From assembly GCA_016808115.1 (NCBI GenBank), contig JAEQBH010000284.1:310001-374000 (forward strand): a stretch of DNA of 64,000 nt. Direction: 5' to 3'. Both the position numbers and the translations under genes were made by a program. Of this stretch, positions 57,151 through 64,000 are shown in pieces (position 1 is the stretch's first letter; each line of letters starts with the position of its first letter). Source of the DNA: Tetrastigma voinierianum. Lineage: Eukaryota > Streptophyta > Magnoliopsida > Vitales > Vitaceae. Under the pieces are notes generated by a model. The model ran no database searches. It was not told where the DNA came from and saw only the letters and a program-made list of their open reading frames with translations.

Positions 57151-60100
57151 GGGAATTGAGTCCCTTAACTATGGATGAGTTCTCGCATTTCTCTAAGCTT
57201 CTTCTACAAGTCTTTTTTTCAATGTGTTTGTAGTACACTAGATCTTGCCCGGGATGGAAAGTTCATGGGTTAAGCTTTAGTATATCCAGACTTTGAGCTT
57301 CTATTGTCAACACTAACATTTGTTTTAACTAAAAATAAGTGAAAAGCAGTGTTATACATTCGATGACTATATATGTTCTCCATATGTTTTTCATGACTAT
57401 TGTGGACTCGGCATTTGTATTATATGTTTCTCATTCGTGGAAACTCGTGTTTTTCATTTGGTTTTAAATGAAAAACAAAATAAGAGAAAAAAAACCTAAA
57501 TGTGATGCATAATAAGCAGTTTAGAAAACCAAGTCTATTTTTAAATTCGAATCTCTATTGAGCTAATTTAAAGCATATATCACAATTGCTTGATTAATCT
57601 ATCAACATCAAACAAATGAGACCATAAATCAAAAGCGAGGTGAAAAAAAGAATGAAAAGGATGTATATGAGTGAACATGTAGAAGTGATTTTATGAAACA
57701 TATATTGGTGTGTAACGACAACTATCTATTTAAGTAAGTCTTAGGTTCATATCTCAACAAGAGATGATGATGATGATGATATAATTTATTTGAAGTTAGC
57801 ATTAAAAGAAGTCAAATTTAATGGAAATTGATGAATTTAGAAATATTATTTATTGAGCTAAAATTTACAACAAAAAGGGTTTAAGTTAGCTAGCTAGGCT
57901 ATCCCATTGAGAACAATGAAATGGTTAAAGTCTCTCAACTTGCAACTAAACATATTTATTTTTCAAAAAACTAAGTTTTCCGCTTAGAAAATCTGAAACT
58001 TTGAAGGAAAGAAATTGATTGTTTAAAAAATGTTTGAAAATAAATAAAACAAAATTAAAAAAGAAGAAGATAAAACTAAAATAATAATAGTAAGAAAATA
58101 AAAGCATAGTAAACAAATTCATGAAAAGATCTTAGGGGCATAATACAATTCAATGACTTTTAAATAAGTCATATTCAGCCCAAGCCCAGGTGGGATAGAA
58201 AAATGACATAGTGTAACTTAGCCCAATGAGGACCTAATTTAAATATAGTCTATTTAAATTGGCAGGTATAAGCATTTAGCCCAATAGCAAGTCAATAATT
58301 TTTGTTCCAATATAACCTCTTGATTGATCCTTAGTTTTCGACAAGCGTATATCAATTTCGATCCTCGGTTAGCATGAGTCCAGGTATCACAGAGAAGTTA
58401 AAACCATAAAAAAAAAAAGTAAAAGCATTAATGCCCCGAGAGAAATTCCAAATTAATAGCTTAAACAAAAAGAAAAAACTAACTTCCCTTTTCAATCTTC
58501 TTTACTTGGTCATCGATTAGCACAGTCGACCATATATATAATAAATAATACAACTCCCACTGAAGTCATGTCTTTAATAAATTTATTCTAAAAATAGAGT
58601 TACATAGTATAATTGCATAGAATATTTTTATCATTGAACCATCTGAATTTGAAGGACAATATAGCATGATGGTAGTGCTAACAACCCTTTCTTCTACCTT
58701 GCATAGTTATATATATGACTAACAATTAAAGCTAATGGTTCAATTTGTTAAGAATTCTAAACTTCATTCACTAGTGTCATCATTTTTCCATATTGTGTCA
58801 GCAACGGAATAAAGCTAATAAAAAAATTAACCTTAGAATTAGCCCTTGTATTTTCATTTGAAAATAAATATAATTAAAAACAAACAAAATAAACCTCAAT
58901 ATTATGTTTTTCTCAAATATATGCTTGCTTTATAGTATGATTGGCTTACTTTACCAAGTTAAGTGTTAACACCATTTTCTTTAACTTCTAGTAAAAAAAG
59001 TATAAAGAAAAGCAAAGCCAAACAAATTAAATAACACATTAGACATATTCACCTCTTCCCATATTCTTTCGGAGACCAAATAAATGCTAATAGAATCTTC
59101 AATCTCAATCATTTATATTGATTCAATATCATTTTCTTCTCTATGATTTATTTCCATTTTTCATATTTTTCTAGTAACCAAATACAAAACACAAGAAAAA
59201 TAAAAAAACACTTAAATTTTTATACTTGAGATTACAATGCATCAATAAAGAAAATCTAATTATATTTTAGTGCAATGGAACTGAAGAATAAGGATGGGTA
59301 TTCATTTTTCTTTAATAATAGGTCCTGGAGTGCTTAAAAGTATCAAACTTTATAAATGGAATTACCGTTTAACCAGAACTCTCATCGCTCATAAAAAATA
59401 ACAAATTTATAATAAATAAAGAGATCGGATCCTTCATCAAAATAACAAATTTATAATAAATAAGTTAAAGTAGTATTTATTGATGGTCTTCAATGGATGA
59501 AACCAAGTGACAAGAGCTTCATAGTCATAGTCTGAAGAGTTGGACGTACAAAAAAAATCTACTTCTCACTTTCTAGTTAAAGAATGTGATAATCTATTTG
59601 ACCTTGAAGCCATGGAAGTCATCGTGTCATGCGACATCTGCACACTTTAACGTGCAGAAAACCTCAAGAAAAAAAACAACGGCTTGGATGGGATCATAAT
59701 GTGATACTTGTTTATACGATTTCACTAAATTTAGATGTTGAGTTCATCGTGCTGACATGGACGACCCAGATGGATCTGGACGAGAATCCTTTATGAGTGA
59801 GCCACTACAGCTTTTTGCCTAGTGGCAAAATGATACATAAATCAATGAGTCATTTTCAGTTCTCTCAAACTCTTCGAGTGTTGCTTTGAACAGAAAGTGC
59901 CTTCATAATTTGTAAGTGTAACACATAAAAAAGGCCGATACAAGCAAAAACCCATATTGGAACGGACGATACATGGTTCTACGTGAGTATCATTTCTCAC
60001 CACCAGTACATCTTACCACCTTAAAATCGCAATCTCTTCTCTCATGCGATTTGATCTCGTTTCTGATTCTCATTTCACGACGGAGTTCGTGGACAGAGAT

Positions 60101-60544
60101 CATGACTTAAAGTTTGCATGAGTTAGCCCATAGCGGTTAGTGCGAGGTTGGGCGTCTTTGCGGAGTTCAGTGTTGGGGCTGAGCGTCTTGATTGTAGATT
60201 TCATGTTGGGAAAGAGATAACCTTTGACCTTTTAAGTGCGTGAGCAGGGAAAGGGTAATGAGGGGTGTTTGCGGTGGTAGAGTTCTAAGTTCTCTTGTCA
60301 TGTAAATGAGTTTTCTTGTCATGTCATAAAATGCAATCATTATAGTTAGCCGTGTGTGCTATGTAGGTGTTATAGATGTTATAAGGGGATGGATGTAAGG
60401 ATTTCAATATTTGTGCATGACGGTGATGCGAAAGGATTTAATTAAGAGCTTGACTTTTCTTGTTTATTTAAAATATTAATATTTTATATTGAATATTCGA
60501 GCAACTATTAGCCCAAAGAAAGCCAATCATTCTATTATATTTGC
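57151..60544. other. AT-rich intergenic DNA, no gene recognised
   Basis: Low-GC DNA with a (GAT)n run at 57764-57782 and A-runs. I see no ORF, RNA gene or promoter context worth calling. Confidence 0.6.

Positions 60545-60635
<91 letters not shown>
60545..60635. repeat. (AT)n microsatellite, interrupted by CC
   Basis: About 46 bp of AT, then CC at 60591-60592, then about 43 bp of AT. Strongly self-complementary. The ORF through it (Tyr/Ile) is an artefact. Confidence 0.95.
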
Positions 60636-60638
<3 letters not shown>

Positions 60639-60879
60639 AAGAGAAAAGAGATAATAATCTAATTAAAATCAAAATTAAAATTTTAAATAATATTAATGTT
60701 AACGAAATGACTTTTATCTCAGTCAAATAAATTTTATATAGAAAATAATATTTTCGGATTTCAATATTAAATTAATTTTTAAATTTGCCTTTTTAAATAA
60801 AATCAGTAATAGCATTTTTATTGAAATAAGTTGACATGATGGGGATAATTTCTTTATCTATAATAGGGGTTTTCAAGCT
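60636..60879. other. AT-rich spacer
   Basis: No feature seen. Confidence 0.5.
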
Positions 60880-62261
60880 AGGCTAGTCGAGCCTAGTAAA
60901 ATGAACCTGTGATGATTTGGATCGAACTGGGGCGTTGATCGGTTAACGAGTTAGGGCTAAGCTGAGCTTTGCATTTTTAAGGTCCACGAACCTTTTAGCA
61001 GTTTTCAAAGCATTGTGGTACTTTTGCGAATTAAAGAAAGTGGAGGAGTGAAGTATAGGTACATGGAATTTCAAAGATAATAATAATAAATTATCATAAT
61101 GGTTCGAGGCTTCAAAAAAATTCTCTAGATATCGGATGACGGACTCGATTAAATTCGTCTTGCGAAATCTGATGACCCAAAAAGTTTCGTCGAGATTTTA
61201 AGGCAGGTGAGATATTTTGGAATTTACGAATGATAAGTTGCATTGACTTAGGGCGAGATTTTCGAAAATCTCGAAAGTTGAAATATTTGGAGTTAAGTTA
61301 GAGATTAAAATAAGTGAAATGAAAAGAAATAAAATTTTCGAGGATAGAAATGGACCGAATAAGGTAATAAGCTATGTATCAAGTAATATGTAATAATAAT
61401 AAATAAATAAAATGAAAAAGATGATGGAGCAAAACGTGTTCGGAGTGGATAAGAAGTAGAAAAAATAAAATAAAATAATAATAAATAAATAAATAAAAGA
61501 GCAAATAGAAAAGACATTAAAAAAAAAAGATAAAATCAAAAGAGTAGGAGAATGTGAGACGGACGCGGGAGCATGGAGGGGAGAGAGAGATTATTTTTAT
61601 TTTTTATCTCTTCGTTTCTTCTTGATTTATGAAAATCGGATTGTAGATTTTACTTCGCGGCGAAGCGAGTCGGACTACGACGAGGCTGCGGCAAATTACC
61701 AATATCTTAGCGTTTCAGCAAACTTAGCGAGATATAGAAATTTACTACTTGTGTTATTTCGAGCACAAAGGCTATATAATGTATTTGAATATATTCTTAG
61801 AAGTCGTGAATCTTATAAATTTCAATCCCAAAATTTTAGGCAGAGTTTAGGAATTTTGGGACTCTTCTGAACAGTGGTAGAGCTAAATTTGGAATTTGTT
61901 TTTCGGACGATTCGGGTTGAAATTTCAAGATTTTATTAGATAGTCACTTTTATAATTTTCATAAATGTTTTGGGTGGTTTTAGACTCATGGAAAGTCAAT
62001 GAGTGCAGAATGCAGCAAATATCTTGTGAATGGCATTTGGGGCTACTCATTTTAAGAAAAATTTAATTGTCGCACCAAGTGTGCAACTTGCTTGGTTATG
62101 CTGACGTGTGTGGTCTAATACGTAAGATGTGTAGGGTACGGAGGTGGAAGAAATTTACGAAGTCGTGCTTTCGATTATTGTAAATCGGAAGGTGAGTGTT
62201 CAAACTCTATTTTCCAATACTAGTGTAATATTATTTATAAATCGTTTTTACCTTTGGTATG

Positions 62262-62505
62262 TAATGGTTTTGATTTTTAAACCATATTGAAAAGCAAAGC
62301 AAGCAATGTGATTTAAACGAAGCAAACGAGCAATGGTTTGATTTTTAAACCATATTTGAAAAACAAGCAAACAATGAGTTTTAGTAAGCGAACAATGGTC
62401 TTGAATTATCAAACCATATTTCAAACAAACAATATTAGTTTTCAATTATCAAACCATATTTCAAGCGAAGCAATGGTTTTGAATTGTTAAGCCATGTTTA
62501 AGCTA
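62262..62505. repeat. Tandem hairpin repeats, about five units
   Basis: Units of about 45-65 bp contain CAATGGTTTTGA, a short AT spacer, TAAACCATATTT and an A/G-rich tail with AAGCAA. ATGGTTT and AAACCAT pair, so each unit can fold. Later units change TTTTTAAACC to TTATCAAACC or TTGTTAAGCC. Confidence 0.8.
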
Positions 62506-62849
62506 ACAAATTATATTTTTATAAAAAAGCAGGACACAATGAAAATCCACCAGATTTAAGCAAGCATACTGCAGGTCGGAGGTACATCATTTCATGCATT
62601 TTAGATTTGCACGGTCGTGATCTTAGTTCATGCATCATGGCATTTAAAAGGAGACCGTGGCACGTGGAGTATATAGAGATTTAGGCGTTAGCTGGGTGTA
62701 ATTGGCGTGAACCACGAGGTCTTTCCACCATATTTCTGCAGGAAAGGTGGCGATGGACACGAGGTCCTTCCACGGCATGGTTGAAGCCCGGGCTCCGTGT
62801 TTACTGAGGTGGAAAAGGCAAGCGAAGGCGCATAGGTGGTTGATCTTAG

Positions 62850-63060
62850 TTTATATTTTCATGGATGTTTTAAAACCAACCTAGTAAACAAGCAAGCATT
62901 TTATGAAAAGTTTTAGAAGCTTTTTAAAGCAGCGGTTGAAGCCTAGGCTCAGTTTATGAAAAGTTTTTATAAACTTTAAGAAATAAAACAAGCAAGCAGT
63001 TTTGAAAAGTTTAGGAGCTTTTATATAAGCAATGAGTTCGGAAAATGTCTTGTAAAATAT
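62850..63060 (+). repeat. Short direct repeats of GAAAAGTTTTAGAAGCTTTT type
   Basis: Three diverged copies of AAGCA..TTTTGAAAAGTTTAGGAGC (around 62905, 62955 and 63010), with GGTTGAAGCC[CT] nearby at 62781 and 62934. Confidence 0.6.
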
Positions 63061-63411
63061 AGTTTTACAGTTTTAAGATATTTTCAGAAAAAGCAAGAAT
63101 TTTATAAAGCATACACTCACTGAGCTCGTTTAGCTCATTATTTTTCTGTTTTAAAAACTATTTTTCAGGTACAGGCACGCCGGACGCTGGAGCATTTTAG
63201 TATTCTCCTGAAAATGTAAAAATGATAACTTTAATTTAAAAATTCAATAATGTATTGAAAATCATCTTAACACTAGTTAATATATATATGATTTTTTTCC
63301 GGCTATACTTTTAGTTACATTATAATAAACTATTTCTCTTGTATTTCCAAACTCCTGACCTCAGCTTTTCAGTGCGTTATATTTAAACATTAGCGTAGTA
63401 GCTAAACATAC

Positions 63412-63414
63412 GAT

Positions 63415-63466
<52 letters not shown>

Positions 63467-63470
63467 ATTG
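63412..63470. repeat. (AT)n microsatellite with palindromic ends
   Basis: GATATCATAT at the left end and ATATGATAT at the right end make the whole tract self-complementary. Confidence 0.9.
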
Positions 63471-64000
63471 AATCATAGAAGTGCTATTGTTTGTGATTGC
63501 ATACTGGTCTAAGCTTAGGTGCCCTTGGGTGTTGGAAGAGTAGTATAGAAAATGAAGAGTGAGATTGATGGAAAATTGGGAGGCTAGTGGGGGCTTGATT
63601 GTAGGCTCTATGAATGTCTTTGGGATGTGATGGAATCATAGGTTTAGGTGTTTAGTACTTGCTTGGTTTAGCGATAGTGAGTTTTTCTTTTAAAATTTTA
63701 AGGTCATGTGGTGAAAACATGAAGGATTTAAATAAAATTATAAATGTTGAAAATTTATTAAAGTGATGAATCTTTTAATGATGACTTGCTTTGGTTCTTT
63801 CCATATTTCTTTTTTAACATGTATTTAGCTAAAGTCACTAATAAATAATGCACGCCTCATATCCATTACACAATTTTAAGCATTTTGATATCATTTTTTC
63901 TATTTTATTTTATTTTAAATATATATAAACTTTGGGATATAAAACTATAGTGAATATTAATTTTTTTATTATTTTGAAATAAATCAAAAAGACAAAAAAA
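63471..64000. other. AT-rich DNA to the window end, no gene recognised
   Basis: No feature seen. Confidence 0.5.

Larger units (their letters stand above)
60880..63300 (+). repeat. LTR-type sequence, plus orientation (Tekay-like chromovirus LTR suspected)
   Basis: Contains CTCTAGATATCGGATGACGG (as at 56889), CACGAGGTCTTTCCACC and ACGAGGTCCTTCCACGG, and near 63118 ACTCACTGAGCTCGTTTAGC followed by a TTTTTCAGGTAC word. The last pair is usual near the 3' side of Del/Tekay-type LTRs. A purine-rich stretch at 61488-61592 and a G/C-richer block at 61655-61700 lie inside. The 82-codon frame at 61622-61870 has no known domain. Ends not defined; lineage inferred. Confidence 0.5.

Noticed and set aside
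57151..60540. Host gene in the right AT-rich stretch
   Set aside because: No frame of normal composition and no splice or leader context could be supported.
60535..60726. 63-codon Tyr/Ile ORF
   Set aside because: It is a translation of the (AT)n microsatellite.
62248..62445. 65-codon minus ORF with repeated Gly-Leu text
   Set aside because: It follows the tandem hairpin units, so it is repeat-derived.

Overview
The window is repeat-dense nuclear DNA of a flowering plant, most likely one with a large genome. Plant-type Ty3/gypsy (Athila-like, Tat-like and apparently Tekay-like) and Ty1/copia elements are nested and decayed in AT-rich intergenic DNA. There are no bacterial-style operons, rRNA or tRNA genes, and no intact host gene. 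I cannot name the species. Almost every reading frame is broken by short indels, although the residues between the breaks remain clearly recognisable.

Layout. 1-2.9 kb: two related blocks of LTR-type sequence in minus orientation. 3.6-4.4 kb: an ~820-bp foldback (inverted repeat). 5.5-5.95 kb: a possible minus-strand plant gene 5' end. 5.95-21.88 kb: a complete but dead Athila-like element on the minus strand (Athila-1) with ~2.9-kb LTRs, PBS, gag, PR, RT, RNase H, IN and env-like ORF. 22.09-25.80 kb: a copia element with two LTRs and gag, but internally deleted (copia A). 26.98-28.82 kb: the 5' half of a second copia element (copia B), cut inside its integrase by the next element. 28.82 to ~55.25 kb: a plus-strand Tat-lineage element, with 5' LTR and TATA box, PBS, gag, PR, RT, RNase H and IN, then a long 3' region holding a ~103-bp satellite array and an antisense ORF with a candidate intron acceptor. 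Two Athila-type sequences lie inside the Tat element: an LTR without a body (29.7-31.3 kb) and a whole minus-strand element, Athila-2 (37.18-48.55 kb), which landed inside the satellite array. 55.25-57.2 kb: a CACTA-like terminus, a recent ~215-bp tandem duplication and a cluster of TGTATTGCA motifs. 57.2-64 kb: AT-rich DNA with microsatellites and plus-strand LTR-type sequence that includes a tandem array of small hairpins.

The nesting gives a relative order: copia B is oldest, the Tat element interrupted it, and both Athila-type sequences went into the Tat element later. Three observations stand out. First, the satellite is confined to the 3' region of one retroelement and is split in phase by another. 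Second, both Athila families carry a family-specific version of a CpG-rich GTCGCGRC motif, in arrays placed in the LTR and again between integrase and the env-like ORF. Third, an antisense ORF with a spliceable-looking upstream boundary lies downstream of the Tat pol.
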